A stretch of DNA of 64,000 bases from Acidobacteriota bacterium (GTDB lineage Bacteria; Acidobacteriota; Blastocatellia; Pyrinomonadales; Pyrinomonadaceae). Of the stretch, positions 1 to 9,300 are shown piece by piece. The DNA is taken from contig QHXQ01000018.1 of the NCBI GenBank assembly GCA_003223935.1, forward strand, positions 62,001-126,000. Direction: 5' to 3'. The notes under the pieces were generated by a model. The model saw only the letters and a list, made by a program, of their open reading frames with translations, was not told where the DNA came from and did not search any database. How positions within the stretch are numbered: position 1 is the first letter of the stretch; every line of letters starts with the position of its first letter. Position numbers and translations under genes: made by a program.

Positions 1-248
1 TCGTCCCAAGAGTCTGTGATCGAGTCGCCCATAAAGACGACGCGCTGTTCATGCTTGCCCGGCGGTGCGAGTTTCATGTTCGCTTCGCGATAACGTGCGA
101 GCGCCGGCCAGTCTTTAAGTTTGGCGTCGAGTCGCGCGGCCTGCGTTTTTATTTCCGCGCAATCTTGTGGGCCTTGCGCAGACGACTGCGCCTGTGTGAA
201 CGCAGCGCACGCCAGCAGCAGAAGCATAGAGGCAAGTAAGCGGGTCAT
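1..248 (-). CDS. SGNH/GDSL-family hydrolase, N-terminal part (runs off the window)
   Basis: Reading leftward from the ATG at 246-248 gives about 82 residues that continue past base 1. The protein opens with a signal peptide (MTRLLASMLLLLACAAFTQA, cleavage expected after TQA) and reaches the block I motif VVFMGDSITDSW near residue 70. The serine in GDS is the nucleophile of the GDSL/SGNH esterase family, so an exported acyl or acetyl esterase is expected. It lies 66 bp after the GH3 gene on the same strand and may be the end of the same transcription unit, where an esterase could de-acetylate glycan substrates. That role is inferred from position. The catalytic Asp-His pair lies outside the window. 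Confidence 0.8.
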   Translation of the reverse strand, partial: MTRLLASMLLLLACAAFTQAQSSAQGPQDCAEIKTQAARLDAKLKDWPALARYREANMKLAPPGKHEQRVVFMGDSITDSWD

Positions 249-314
249 CAGAAAATTCCTCAGTTTGCGAAACGAAGTTGATTGGATCAATTGGAGTCTC
301 CGCTCAGGTTTGAT

Positions 315-2735
315 CTAACGCGGTCTGGTATCTGGCAGGATGGCGAACTCGCCGGTCAAGCGGATGTCTTCAGACGAAGCACCGATCATTACGCGGAACG
401 TGCCCGGCTCGACGACGAAATGCATGTTTCGATCCCAGAGCGCCAGATCGTCAGACGTCAGCGTGAAGGTCACAGTTTTAGTTTCGCCGGGTCGCAGATG
501 GATACGCTCAAAGCCGCGCAGATTCTTTTCATAAGCAGTGACGCTGGTCACAAGCTCATGCGTGTAGAGTTGCACCACTTCGTCGCCTGCACGCGCGCCG
601 GTGTTCTGCACGTCGAAGCTGACTGTCACGTTGCCGCGCGCTTGTTGTCGTGAGGGATCAAGCCGCAGCTTGCTGTAAGCGAACGTGGTGTAGCTCAAGC
701 CGTGTCCGAAATAGTAGAGCGCGCCATTGACGCGCGTCTTCTCGCCTTCCCATTGGGCGTTGGGCTTCGTCGGAAAGTTGTAGGGAATCTGCCCGACCGT
801 CTTGGGGAATGTGACGGTCAACTTCCCGCCCGGATTGTAATCGCCGAACAGAACGTCGGCGATGGCTGTGCCGCCCTGTGCGCCGGGAAACCACGCCTCC
901 AAAATGCCGGGCACATACTTGTTCACCCAATTGATACTGAGCGGGCGGCCATTGATCAAGACCACGACGACAGGTTTGCCGGTCGCATAGACAGCTTGGA
1001 CAAGTTCTAACTGTCGCCCCGGCAGATCGAGACTCGTGCGGCTGGCGCTCTCGCCGACCGTCTTGGACGAAGCATCGCCGAGCACGACAACAGCCACCTC
1101 AGAACTCTTCGCCGCTGCGACCGCCTTGTCTATTTCGGACTGTTCTTCTTTCGTCAGCGGCTCAGGCAGCACTTCCGTTTCGGGCCAATGGGCGTCGGTG
1201 ATCTCGCAGCCCTTCGCGTAGTTCACCCTAACGCGGTCGCCGAGTTTCTGCTGGATGCCTGCTAGCACCGTCGTGCCGCGCACGCCGTTGGGGCCATAGC
1301 GGTGGCGCGTGTTGCTGTCATCGTCGGCGTTCGGGCCGATGACGGCGATAGAGCGCAACTCCTTGCTCAGTGGCAGAATGTTCTGATCGTTCTTGAGCAG
1401 CACAATACTTTCCCGTGCCGCGCGCAGAGCGACCTGTTGATGCTCGGCTGAATTGACGAGCCGCGCGCTCGCGTCCGCGTCGGTCACATAAGGGTGATCG
1501 AATAGGCCGACTGTAAACTTGACGCGCAGGACATCGCGCACGCGGTCGTCCAAAGTCTGCATGGAGACCTTGCCCTCTTTAACCAACTCGCGCAACGGGA
1601 GGATGAAATCTTCCGGGCGTGTGAAATTGGTCTTCACATTCAGGCCGGCGTTGATCGCTTGGCGCACGGCGTCTTTCATGTCGGCGGCGACGCCGTGCTT
1701 GCTGTACAGGTACTCAACAGCGGCACTGTCAGAAACAACGTAGCCCTTGAATCCGAAATCGTGCCGCAGCCGCTCAGTCAACCAGTAATGGCTGCCAGTA
1801 ATCGGTATTCCATCGTAGTCGTTATAAGAACTCATGACGCCGAGCAAGCCGGCCTCTTTGATCGCGGCTTTGAACGACGGGAGGAAGATGTTCTCAACTT
1901 CACGCGGCGAGACTTGCGGGTCTGTGCGCGCTTGGCCCTCGCGCGCGCCCTTGTTGTTGCTGTAGATCGCGTAGTGCTTGCCGGTGGCCGCGACCGTGTA
2001 GTGCTCCTGCATGCCTTTGACCATCTCGACGCCGAGCCGCGCGACGAGATAAGGGTCCTCGCCGTAAACCTCTTCCATGCGACCCCAACGTTGGTCGCGC
2101 GCGACATCAAGGATGGGCGCATAGACGTTCGTATAGCCGAGCGCCCTAGCTTCGACGGCGGTGATGCGCCCGATCTCGCGCACCAACTCTTTATCCCAAG
2201 CGCTGCCTTGACCGGGCTGTGCGGGAAAACTCGTGGCGGTGTAGGCCGCGGGACCGCGAATTCCTTCGTTCGTGAAATCGGCGGGGACGCCGAGGCGCGT
2301 CTCTTCGATGAAGAAGCGCTGGACTTCATTCATGGCCCAGACGTGCTTCCTTATGTCTGTGGAGTAGATGCTCTGCGAGCCTTTGTCGCCCCAGCCGTTC
2401 AGATGTTCGTCTATGTTGGCGATGCCATCTTTCCAGATTTCATGTTGCCATTCAGGCGTCGGCAACTCATCTTTGAGCACGCGCCCGTAGCCGTACAGCG
2501 TCGCCGTCTGACAGGTCTTCTCCTCTAACGTCATCTGCGCGAGCAGGTTTTCGATGCGCCTGTTGATGTCGGCTTTCGGGTCCTCATAGACGTCCATCCG
2601 GCCGTTCTTGTTCAGATCGATCCAGCCATTGTGATAGATGTCGCGCCGGCCGCCCGTTCGCTCTTGCACAGGCAGAGCAGGGTTGAAGCCGAGCAGGCAG
2701 ACAGCTAAAAGGAATAGTGTACGCATGGTTCGCAT
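315..2735 (-). CDS. Exported glycoside hydrolase family 3 (beta-glucosidase/beta-xylosidase type)
   Basis: About 806 residues when started at MRTMRTLFLL, which gives a clean signal peptide (the frame is open 13 codons further but that would overlap lutC). After the signal comes an EF-hand-like loop (DLNKNGRMDVYEDP), common just before the TIM barrel in this subgroup. The GH3 N domain carries KHYAIYSNN and the nucleophile Asp in GYVVSDSAAV near residue 336. The GH3 C domain follows (ESIVLLKN, VLGDAS) and the protein ends in a fibronectin-III-like domain (GDEVVQLYTHELVTS). Length and domain order match BglX-like exo-beta-glycosidases. It should release terminal beta-glucose or beta-xylose in the periplasm or outside. 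It follows lutC by 10 bp and probably belongs to the same operon. The sugar specificity cannot be read from sequence. Confidence 0.93.
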   Translation of the reverse strand: MRTMRTLFLLAVCLLGFNPALPVQERTGGRRDIYHNGWIDLNKNGRMDVYEDPKADINRRIENLLAQMTLEEKTCQTATLYGYGRVLKDELPTPEWQHEIWKDGIANIDEHLNGWGDKGSQSIYSTDIRKHVWAMNEVQRFFIEETRLGVPADFTNEGIRGPAAYTATSFPAQPGQGSAWDKELVREIGRITAVEARALGYTNVYAPILDVARDQRWGRMEEVYGEDPYLVARLGVEMVKGMQEHYTVAATGKHYAIYSNNKGAREGQARTDPQVSPREVENIFLPSFKAAIKEAGLLGVMSSYNDYDGIPITGSHYWLTERLRHDFGFKGYVVSDSAAVEYLYSKHGVAADMKDAVRQAINAGLNVKTNFTRPEDFILPLRELVKEGKVSMQTLDDRVRDVLRVKFTVGLFDHPYVTDADASARLVNSAEHQQVALRAARESIVLLKNDQNILPLSKELRSIAVIGPNADDDSNTRHRYGPNGVRGTTVLAGIQQKLGDRVRVNYAKGCEITDAHWPETEVLPEPLTKEEQSEIDKAVAAAKSSEVAVVVLGDASSKTVGESASRTSLDLPGRQLELVQAVYATGKPVVVVLINGRPLSINWVNKYVPGILEAWFPGAQGGTAIADVLFGDYNPGGKLTVTFPKTVGQIPYNFPTKPNAQWEGEKTRVNGALYYFGHGLSYTTFAYSKLRLDPSRQQARGNVTVSFDVQNTGARAGDEVVQLYTHELVTSVTAYEKNLRGFERIHLRPGETKTVTFTLTSDDLALWDRNMHFVVEPGTFRVMIGASSEDIRLTGEFAILPDTRPR

Positions 2736-2745
2736 CTTGTTAGCT

Positions 2746-3498
2746 TCAGGCTGAGGTCGGAGTCGTGGACTCAAGCCGAGCGTCGTTGCTATCTTCGCCG
2801 AGCATGATCACGTGCAAGGCTTTCGGCCCGTGTACGCCGATGCTGAGCGTCAACTCGACATCGCTGGTGCGGCTCGGGCCGGTAATGAACGTCGCCGTGC
2901 GACACGGCGCAGCGCGCAGCATGCGTTCATGGTTTAGCTTCTCGATCACTGTGGCCAGACTGCTGCTGATCTGATGCTGATGAACAACCGCGATGTGTAT
3001 GGCCGGCAACAGAGAAACTAACAAGGACTGTTCTTCGTCGCTTGTGAGCACGAGTGTGCCCGTCTCGGCAATCGCGTAATCAACTGCGGTCACGCCAACG
3101 CCGCAGCCTGCGAGAAAAGCGATCAACTCGTCACGCGAACGCGAGTCGAAATCAGCAACCACGACCGCCGACAGATGTTGCGCCGCAAGCTGCGCCGGCA
3201 AGTTCAGCTCCGCAAGCATTGACGCGCCGGATAGAGCCAACTCGCGCACGCTTGCGTCGGCGCAGATGCGCGCGATATGCGTTGCGACCTCTGCGCTCGA
3301 ACGTGCCCGATGGGCATGACCAACGACCGCAGTTATTTCTTCGGTGAAGCGGGCCACAAGCTCTGCGCTCGTTGTAACGACTGGTGCTTCGATGAAAGGC
3401 TCAAGCGGCATTGGGCGCACAGTTTCGCTGCGCCCCAGCGCGCGGCGAATGTCTGCGAGCACTTGTCCTTGATCTGATGTGCGCAGTGTTTCACTCAT
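2746..3498 (-). CDS. lutC: LUD-domain protein LutC (L-lactate utilisation)
   Basis: 250 residues from the ATG at 3498, whose first codons overlap the lutB stop by 8 bp; the longer open frame upstream is only an antisense read of lutB. A single LUD domain fills the protein, including the typical stretch AIAETGTLVLTSDEEQSLLVSLLPAIHIAVV and the ending GPSRTSDVELTLSIGVHGPKALHV. In Bacillus and Shewanella, LutA, LutB and LutC form the iron-sulfur L-lactate dehydrogenase complex that oxidises L-lactate to pyruvate in the cytoplasm or at the inner membrane. Here it is the third gene of an intact lutABC set, placed right after a diketo-acid hydrolase that would be a lactate source. Confidence 0.93.
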   Translation of the reverse strand: MSETLRTSDQGQVLADIRRALGRSETVRPMPLEPFIEAPVVTTSAELVARFTEEITAVVGHAHRARSSAEVATHIARICADASVRELALSGASMLAELNLPAQLAAQHLSAVVVADFDSRSRDELIAFLAGCGVGVTAVDYAIAETGTLVLTSDEEQSLLVSLLPAIHIAVVHQHQISSSLATVIEKLNHERMLRAAPCRTATFITGPSRTSDVELTLSIGVHGPKALHVIMLGEDSNDARLESTTPTSA

Positions 3499-4939
3499 CG
3501 CCCTTGTGCTCCTGCCACCATGCGCGGAACGAACGGCCCGTCGGCACGGGCAGGTCGCGGTATCTCGTCCACTCGTCGAGCGGCGACACATGAGCGCTCG
3601 TAATCTTGCCTCCCTTCGCCAACAGCCGTGAGATGCGGCGCACCATTGCGCCGACAGCGACGAACAGTTTCGGTCGCTGCGCCGTCGCCGCATAGACGCG
3701 CATCGCCATACTCTCGCCGAGTTTTCGTCTGCCGGCATGCGCGCCTTCAGTCTCTTTCGCTTTGGCGCGCAGAGCGAGCAGCATGTCCGGGAGATTGATC
3801 GCGACCGGGCAAGCATCGCGGCACGCGCCGCAGAGGCTCGAAGCGAATGGTAATTCGCCCGCCTGCTTCAGCCCTTGCAATTGCGGCGAGATGACTGCAC
3901 CGATGGGCCCCGGATAAATCCAACCATAAGCCTGTCCGCCGATCTTCTGATAGACCGGACAGACGTTCAGACACGCGCCACAGCGTATGCAGTAGAGCGA
4001 CTCGCGCAGTTGCTCATCAGCCAAGATGCGCGTCCGCCCGTTGTCCATTAGCACTAGATGAAACTCAAACTCGTTGGGCGAGTTGGAATCGTGCGCAATC
4101 TCTGTCTGCTGTCGCGGGCCGTTGAGGAACGAAACGTAAGCGGTCTGCTTTTGCCCCGTGCCACTGCGCGGCAGCAAGCGCAAGAAAACTGACAGGTCGG
4201 CAAAGCGCGGGATGACTTTCTCGATCCCGACGACCGCGACGTGAATCGGCGGCACCTGCGTGCTCAGACGTATGTTGCCTTCATTCTCGACGAGCACAAT
4301 CGTGCCGGTCTCGGCGACAGCGAAGTTCGCGCCGGTGATGCCCATGCCGGCCGAAAGAAACTCATGGCGCAGACGCGCGCGCGCTATGGCCGTGATCTCT
4401 TCGACTTCGCGCGCCCGCCCGACTTTTAGTTTCTCCGCGAAGAGGTCTGCGATCTGCTCACGCGTTTTGTGAATTGCGGGCACGATGATGTGCGAAGGCT
4501 TCTCGTGCGCAAGTTGAATGATGTACTCGCCGAGATCGGTTTCGACCGGACGGATGCCAGCGGCTTCGAGCGCATGATTCAACTCGATCTCTTCGGTCGC
4601 CATAGACTTGCTCTTGACAACCGACGTGACACCGCGCGCCCGCGCCAACTCGATAATGTATCGGCTTACGTCTTCGCCGGTGCGTGCCCAATGGACATGC
4701 CCGCCGAGCGCCGTCACTTGTTCGACGAGTTGTTCAAGGTAGTAATCGAGATGATTGATCGTGTGCTCTTTGATCTGTCGCGCGCGCGCACGCAAGGCTT
4801 CCCAGTCGGGTACGCCTGCGACGGCCTCGCGGCGGCGCTCGATGAACGTATCCGTCGCGCGCTTGAGCGCTGTTTGCAGCGTGGCGTCCGCAAGCGCCGT
4901 GTGCGACCGCTCGGTTAGGTCAGGACTAACAAGACTCAT
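3491..4939 (-). CDS. lutB: Iron-sulfur LUD-domain protein LutB
   Basis: 482 residues. An N-terminal LUD domain (about residues 60-300, with ANFAVAETGTIVLVENEGN) is followed by two [4Fe-4S] ferredoxin motifs, CIRCGACLNVCPVYQ and CGACRDACPVAINLP. This is the usual architecture of LutB/YkgF. It passes electrons from L-lactate oxidation through its clusters to the respiratory chain. It begins 4 bp after lutA and its stop overlaps the lutC start, so the three genes are translationally linked. The C-terminal 80 residues are a conserved tail of the family rather than a new domain. Confidence 0.95.
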   Translation of the reverse strand: MSLVSPDLTERSHTALADATLQTALKRATDTFIERRREAVAGVPDWEALRARARQIKEHTINHLDYYLEQLVEQVTALGGHVHWARTGEDVSRYIIELARARGVTSVVKSKSMATEEIELNHALEAAGIRPVETDLGEYIIQLAHEKPSHIIVPAIHKTREQIADLFAEKLKVGRAREVEEITAIARARLRHEFLSAGMGITGANFAVAETGTIVLVENEGNIRLSTQVPPIHVAVVGIEKVIPRFADLSVFLRLLPRSGTGQKQTAYVSFLNGPRQQTEIAHDSNSPNEFEFHLVLMDNGRTRILADEQLRESLYCIRCGACLNVCPVYQKIGGQAYGWIYPGPIGAVISPQLQGLKQAGELPFASSLCGACRDACPVAINLPDMLLALRAKAKETEGAHAGRRKLGESMAMRVYAATAQRPKLFVAVGAMVRRISRLLAKGGKITSAHVSPLDEWTRYRDLPVPTGRSFRAWWQEHKGDE

Positions 4940-4943
4940 AGTT

Positions 4944-5675
4944 TCACCGATGGGCCAGCAGTTCTGCCAAGTGCATGGTTTTGACCGGCGAACCCGCGCG
5001 ACTCAAGCCACCAGCGATTTGCATCAGACAACTTGAATCATTAGCGACGACGTACTCAGCACCGCTTCGCGCAATGCGCGCCAACTTCTCTTGCAGGATT
5101 GAGTTGGAAATCTCCGCGTACTTGACGGCGAACGTGCCGCCGAAACCGCAGCAGGTGTCAGGCGCGTCCATCTCGACGAACTCGACGCCGCGCACGGCGC
5201 GGATCAAGCGGCGCGGCTCATCCGCAATGCGCAACTCGCGCAGCAAGTGGCAAGCATCGTGATACGTGACCCGGCCACGAAAGCGCGCGCCCACATCCTC
5301 GATGCTAAGCTCTTTGACGATGAACTCTGAGAACTCGCGCAAGCGCACTCGCACGCGCTCAAGCCGCGCACGCCACGCCTCATCTTCTGGCGCGTGAAAC
5401 AACTCGCCATAGAAGTTACGCACCATCGCCGTGCACGACCCCGAAGGCGCGACGATGAAATCGGCTCGCTCGCGCTCAAATACTTCGATGAAGTGCTCGG
5501 CCATCGCACGTGCGTCGGCGCGATAGCCCGTGTTGAAGGCCGGCTGGCCGCAGCAGGTCTGCGCCTCGTTGAACGCGACTTCAACGCCGAGCCGCCGCAA
5601 CGTTACGACCATCGCCGCGCCGACTTGCGGGAAGAGTTGCTCGACCAGACAGGTGATGAACAAAGAGATGCGCAT
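4944..5675 (-). CDS. lutA: (Fe-S)-binding CCG-domain protein LutA
   Basis: 243 residues. Two cysteine-rich CCG repeats are visible: TCCGQPAFNTGY near residue 41 and DTCCGFGGTFAVKYAE near residue 175, the signature of LutA/YkgE and of heterodisulfide-reductase-like subunits. It is the third component of the L-lactate oxidation complex. It is first of lutABC, and about 66 bp of AT-rich sequence separate it from the upstream fumarylacetoacetate-hydrolase-family gene. Gene order lutA-lutB-lutC is the usual one. Confidence 0.95.
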   Translation of the reverse strand: MRISLFITCLVEQLFPQVGAAMVVTLRRLGVEVAFNEAQTCCGQPAFNTGYRADARAMAEHFIEVFERERADFIVAPSGSCTAMVRNFYGELFHAPEDEAWRARLERVRVRLREFSEFIVKELSIEDVGARFRGRVTYHDACHLLRELRIADEPRRLIRAVRGVEFVEMDAPDTCCGFGGTFAVKYAEISNSILQEKLARIARSGAEYVVANDSSCLMQIAGGLSRAGSPVKTMHLAELLAHR

Positions 5676-5689
5676 GAGTGCTCAGCTTT

Positions 5690-5738
5690 AAGATTTGCTA
5701 TTTGAAATTTCAAACCTTAAATCTCAAACCAACTATAC
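5690..5738. repeat. AT-rich palindromic intergenic element
   Basis: The spacer between lutA and the FAH-family gene contains the perfect 14-bp palindrome TTTGAAATTTCAAA at 5701-5714, flanked by related words (AAGATTTG, AAATCTCAAA). It stands out from the GC-rich coding sequence. It could be a small dispersed repeat or an RNA hairpin between operon genes. No U-run follows, so it is not a clear terminator. Confidence 0.45.
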
Positions 5739-5741
5739 AGA

Positions 5742-6665
5742 CTATTCCGCAGTCTGCGCGGCGACGACCGTGTTGCGCAACGTGCCGAGTCGTTCGATTG
5801 TCACCTCGAACACGTCGCCTGCCTTGAGCAGCACCGGCGGCTGGCGAAAGATGCCGACGCCTTCGGGTGTGCCGGTCGCGATCACGTCGCCCGGCTCAAG
5901 CGTGATGCCTTGCGAGATGTGAGAAATTAGATAAGGCACTCTGAAGATCATCTTGCCCGTCGTTGATGACTGCATGACTGCGCCGTTCAAGCGCCCTTCG
6001 ATCTTGAGCGCATGTACGTCCGCGATCTCATCGCGCGTCGTGATGAAGGGGCCCAATGGGGCGAAGCCGTCGAGACTTTTACCACGCACCCACTGCCCAT
6101 CGCCGAATTGCAGATCGCGCGCGCTCACGTCATTAATCAGCGTGTAGCCGAAGACGCAATCGAGCGCCGCCGCCTCATCAACCTGCTTGCACTTGCGTCC
6201 GATCACAACCGCAAGCTCGGCCTCGTAATCTACTTGCGAGCTAATCGCGGGCAGCACGATGGGCGCGTTGTGTGCGCTGAGCGAGTTGGGCAGTTTCGTG
6301 AAGATGAGCGGCGCTGCCGGAGGCGCTTCCCCGCCTTCGATGGCGTGGTCAACGTAATTGCGCCCGATGGCGAGAATCTTTCCCGGCACGACGGGCGGCA
6401 GAAACTCGACCGCATCGAGCGCGAAAGAGAATTGCTCGTCTTTTAGGTTCGCGCCTTCTCTTGCTTCTGTAACCAGCGCGTTGATCTCTGCGAGGGTTTC
6501 AGCCCCACGCTTGATCACAGCCAACGTGTCTGTCGCTTCGCGCAACCAGTTGGGCGCGCGTGCAACTGTGCGCGCCAGCGCTGCCACGTCAAGCAGACGC
6601 TCGTCAACTAAAACTCCGAGTCGTTGCGGCGTCGTTCCTCTGATCTTGAACTGCGTTAGTTTCAC
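5742..6665 (-). CDS. Fumarylacetoacetate hydrolase family protein; candidate 2,4-diketo-3-deoxy-L-fuconate hydrolase
   Basis: 307 residues, one FAH domain from about residue 90. Metal-binding acids are visible in DYEAELAVVIG and in the YTLINDVSARDLQF segment, followed by KSLDGFAPLGPFITT and the ending GDVIATGTPEGVG. Members of this family cleave or hydrate 2-keto or diketo acids. In the known diketo-hydrolase route for L-fucose and L-rhamnose, an FAH enzyme splits the 2,4-diketo acid into pyruvate and L-lactate. Here it is directly followed by lutABC, which consumes L-lactate, and the cluster also has a fuconate dehydratase and a fucosidase, so I infer that activity. Family assignment is secure; substrate is inference. 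It lies downstream of the ABC permease by 33 bp. Confidence 0.88.
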   Translation of the reverse strand: MKLTQFKIRGTTPQRLGVLVDERLLDVAALARTVARAPNWLREATDTLAVIKRGAETLAEINALVTEAREGANLKDEQFSFALDAVEFLPPVVPGKILAIGRNYVDHAIEGGEAPPAAPLIFTKLPNSLSAHNAPIVLPAISSQVDYEAELAVVIGRKCKQVDEAAALDCVFGYTLINDVSARDLQFGDGQWVRGKSLDGFAPLGPFITTRDEIADVHALKIEGRLNGAVMQSSTTGKMIFRVPYLISHISQGITLEPGDVIATGTPEGVGIFRQPPVLLKAGDVFEVTIERLGTLRNTVVAAQTAE

Positions 6666-6698
6666 TTGTGCTTCGACTCCTGTTTAATTTTTTGCCCG

Positions 6699-7643
6699 TC
6701 AGAGCGCGGCGGTTTCGAGTCGCCGGCGCTGGAACGCATCGAACGTAACGGCGAGCACGATCACTGCACCGATGACGATCTGTTGTGTGAAGGACGAGAT
6801 GCCGAGCAGGTTCGCGCCGTTTGCGAGCACGCCCATAATGAGCGCCCCAATGATCGTGCCGGCGACCGATCCTTGCCCGCCGCTCAAGCTCCCGCCGCCG
6901 ATCACCACCGCCGCGATCACGCGCAACTCGTAGCCTTCGCCCGCAGTCGGCTGTCCTGTCACCAACCGCGCTGATTCAATCGCGCCCGCAAGGCCCGTCA
7001 GTGCGCCCAAGAGCACGAAGAATATGATCCGGTAGTGTGCGACGCGCACGCCCGCGTAGCGCGCAGCCTCGACGTTGCTGCCGATGGCGTAGCAGTAACG
7101 ACCAGTCCGCGTGCTCACAAGCAGAAACTGGGTGGCAAGGGCGACGAGCACCACGACGAGGAGCGGCACGGGCACGAGACCGAATAGATTGCCCTCGGCC
7201 AGATAACCGAAGCGCGGCGGCAGCCCGACGACCGCCTTGCCGTCCGTGATGAGCAAAGCGACGCCGCGATAGACGCCCATCGCGCCGAGCGTGACGATGA
7301 AGGGCGGAATCCTGAGTGCCGTGATTGCGCCACCGTTCAAGAGGCCGCATGCTGCGCCCGCCAACACACTGGCCGCGACGCCCGCCACGACCGGCGCGCC
7401 GTTCGCCAACGCGAACGCGCCCACCACGCCCGCGAGCGCCATCATCGAACCGACCGAGAGATCGATCCCGCCCGACACCATCACCAGCGTCATGCCCATC
7501 GCAATGATCGTGATGACTGCGGTCTGCCGCGCGACGCTGGCGAGGTTCGCGGCTGAGAGAAAGCGCGGCTCAAGCACAGCGATCACAACGCACAAGGCGA
7601 GCAGGCTGACGAACGGCAGAAAGCGTTTGATCCAGTCGGACAT
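6699..7643 (-). CDS. Sugar ABC transporter permease (RbsC family)
   Basis: 314 residues, hydrophobic throughout, about 8-10 membrane segments. The N-terminal part FLSAANLASVARQTAV and ITIIAMGMTLVMVSGGIDLSVGS is characteristic of ribose/galactose/xylose-type (CUT2) permeases. It homodimerises in the inner membrane and works with the double-ATPase and the lipoprotein encoded upstream. Pathway context suggests L-fucose or a related deoxy-sugar as cargo, which the sequence itself does not prove. It starts 21 bp after the ATPase gene. Confidence 0.93.
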   Translation of the reverse strand: MSDWIKRFLPFVSLLALCVVIAVLEPRFLSAANLASVARQTAVITIIAMGMTLVMVSGGIDLSVGSMMALAGVVGAFALANGAPVVAGVAASVLAGAACGLLNGGAITALRIPPFIVTLGAMGVYRGVALLITDGKAVVGLPPRFGYLAEGNLFGLVPVPLLVVVLVALATQFLLVSTRTGRYCYAIGSNVEAARYAGVRVAHYRIIFFVLLGALTGLAGAIESARLVTGQPTAGEGYELRVIAAVVIGGGSLSGGQGSVAGTIIGALIMGVLANGANLLGISSFTQQIVIGAVIVLAVTFDAFQRRRLETAAL

Positions 7644-7664
7644 GACTACTCCTCAGACATGAAT

Positions 7665-9224
7665 TTAAGAGTGCGATGTAAGCTCGAAGTGCTGCACGGC
7701 GACTTCAAGCTCAGCCTGCGCGCCCTCTTCGACGGCGGCATACCTTAATATCTCTTCCTGCGTCGTCTGGCGTGCGTCGAGTTCGACGACTAGACGTCCA
7801 CGCCGCATGACCAGTATGCGATCCGCCATGCCGAGCAACTCCGGCAGATCGGATGAGACCATGACGACGGCCGCGCCCGCTTCAGTTAGCTTGTTGATGG
7901 CACGATAAATCTCTATGCGCGCGGCCACGTCAACGCCACGCGTCGGTTCGTCTAACAGAAAGACCTGCGAGGCGGCAAAGAGCCAGCGCGCGAGTAGGAC
8001 CTTTTGTTGATTGCCACCGCTCAGACGGCCGACAGTCTTGTCTGGATCGGGTGGGCGTATGTGCAGACGCTCGATATACTCGCGCGCTGCCTCACGCTCG
8101 CGTCTGCGTTCGAGCCGCCAGCCGCGCACAAGCGCACGCAAGTTGGCGAGCGTGAGATTGCGCGCGAGCGGCAGGTTAAGACATAGCCCTGTGCGCTTGC
8201 GATCCTCTGTGAGCAGACCGAGGCCGCGGGCGACCGCGCGGTCTGGCTGTCGCACATTGAGCCGCGCGCCATCCAAGTGGATTTCACCACTGTCGGCCGG
8301 CACTGCGCCGAAGATGGCTTCGACCAACTCGGTGCGCCCAGCACCGGCGAGACCCGCGATGCCGACCACTTCACCCGCGCGTGCCTCGAAACTCACATCA
8401 GCAAATTTGCCGGCGCGCGTCAGGTGCTCCACACGCAGTCGCACCGCGCCTTTTTGCGTCTGCCGCGCCGGAAAAATCTCTTTCAGTTCGCGCCCGGCCA
8501 TGTGCCGTATGATCTCTGCGTGCGACAACTCGCCCCACACGCCTGCGTAAACCACCTGTCCGTCGCGCAAGATCGTGAGCCGGTCAGCAATGCGTTTGAG
8601 TTCTTCAAGACGATGCGAGATGTAGATGATCGCCAGTCCGCGCGCTTTAAGGTCGCGGATCAGGCGGAACAATTCTTCCGTCTCGTGCGCCGTCAGTGAA
8701 GAGGTCGGCTCGTCCATCACGAGGACGCGCTTGGCTTCAAGTGTGGCGCGCGCGATCTCGACCAGTTGGCGGTTGGCGGCACTCAGCCGACTGACCGGCG
8801 CACGCGGATCGATTTTGAAACCGTAACCGGCCAGCATGCGCCCGGCTCGCTTATTCATCTCGCGCCGGTCAACAATTCCGAGCGGCGCAAAGCTGATCGG
8901 CTCACGACCAAGAAAGATGTTCTCGGCCACTGTGAGATGCGGCGCGAGCGATAATTCTTGATAGATCATAGCCACGCCGTGCGCGAGCGCGTCCGCCGGC
9001 CGATGAAAGCGCACCGTTTGCCCGTCAAGCAGAATCTCGCCCGCGTCCGGCTGATGCACGCCCGCAAGCACCTTCATCAGCGTTGACTTGCCCGCGCCGT
9101 TCTCGCCCACGAGCGCGCACACTTCGCCCGCCGCGGCCGATAGGCTGACCCCGTTGAGCACCGTGTTCCCGGCGAACAATTTTGTCATGCCGCGCATTTC
9201 GAGCGCGGGCGCGAGCGAAGCCAT
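7665..9224 (-). CDS. Sugar ABC transporter ATP-binding protein with two ATPase domains (RbsA/MglA family)
   Basis: 519 residues, the usual CUT2 length. The first ATPase has Walker [13 protein letters not shown], Walker [12 protein letters not shown] and the degenerate signature [14 protein letters not shown]. The second has a degenerate Walker A ([16 protein letters not shown]), a canonical signature [14 protein letters not shown] and Walker [14 protein letters not shown]. This asymmetry is normal for RbsA/MglA. It energises import through the adjacent permease. A hairpin-forming repeat (9231-9299) sits in the spacer before it, which could set the ratio of binding protein to ATPase. Confidence 0.95.
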   Translation of the reverse strand: MASLAPALEMRGMTKLFAGNTVLNGVSLSAAAGEVCALVGENGAGKSTLMKVLAGVHQPDAGEILLDGQTVRFHRPADALAHGVAMIYQELSLAPHLTVAENIFLGREPISFAPLGIVDRREMNKRAGRMLAGYGFKIDPRAPVSRLSAANRQLVEIARATLEAKRVLVMDEPTSSLTAHETEELFRLIRDLKARGLAIIYISHRLEELKRIADRLTILRDGQVVYAGVWGELSHAEIIRHMAGRELKEIFPARQTQKGAVRLRVEHLTRAGKFADVSFEARAGEVVGIAGLAGAGRTELVEAIFGAVPADSGEIHLDGARLNVRQPDRAVARGLGLLTEDRKRTGLCLNLPLARNLTLANLRALVRGWRLERRREREAAREYIERLHIRPPDPDKTVGRLSGGNQQKVLLARWLFAASQVFLLDEPTRGVDVAARIEIYRAINKLTEAGAAVVMVSSDLPELLGMADRILVMRRGRLVVELDARQTTQEEILRYAAVEEGAQAELEVAVQHFELTSHS

Positions 9225-9230
9225 AATAAA

Positions 9231-9299
9231 GTGGTCAGTGGTCGGTGGTCAGTGATCAGTGAAATCAGTTCTTACTGATCACTGACCACTGACCACTGC
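9231..9299. repeat. GTGGTCAGT-type inverted repeat between binding-protein and ATPase genes
   Basis: The left arm (9231-9260) is built from repeats of GTGGTCAGT and ends in GTGATCAGT; the right arm (9274-9299) is its near-perfect reverse complement (about 25 of 27 positions), with a 13-base loop between. The result is a long stable hairpin in the mRNA between the solute-binding protein and ATPase genes. It looks like a dispersed intergenic repeat (REP-like). Hairpins at this point in ABC operons often protect the abundant binding-protein mRNA from 3' decay, which is an inference here. Confidence 0.75.
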
Positions 9300-9300
9300 C

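Noticed and set aside
1659..2528. 289-residue plus-strand open frame opposite the GH3 gene
   Set aside because: Antisense shadow of a well-supported GH3 coding sequence; the translation is Arg/Ala-rich and shows no family pattern.
3499..3816. N-terminal 106 codons of the longest lutC frame
   Set aside because: They overlap lutB antiparallel in frame only and are Arg/Ser-rich; the ATG at 3498 fits the family length and is coupled to the lutB stop.
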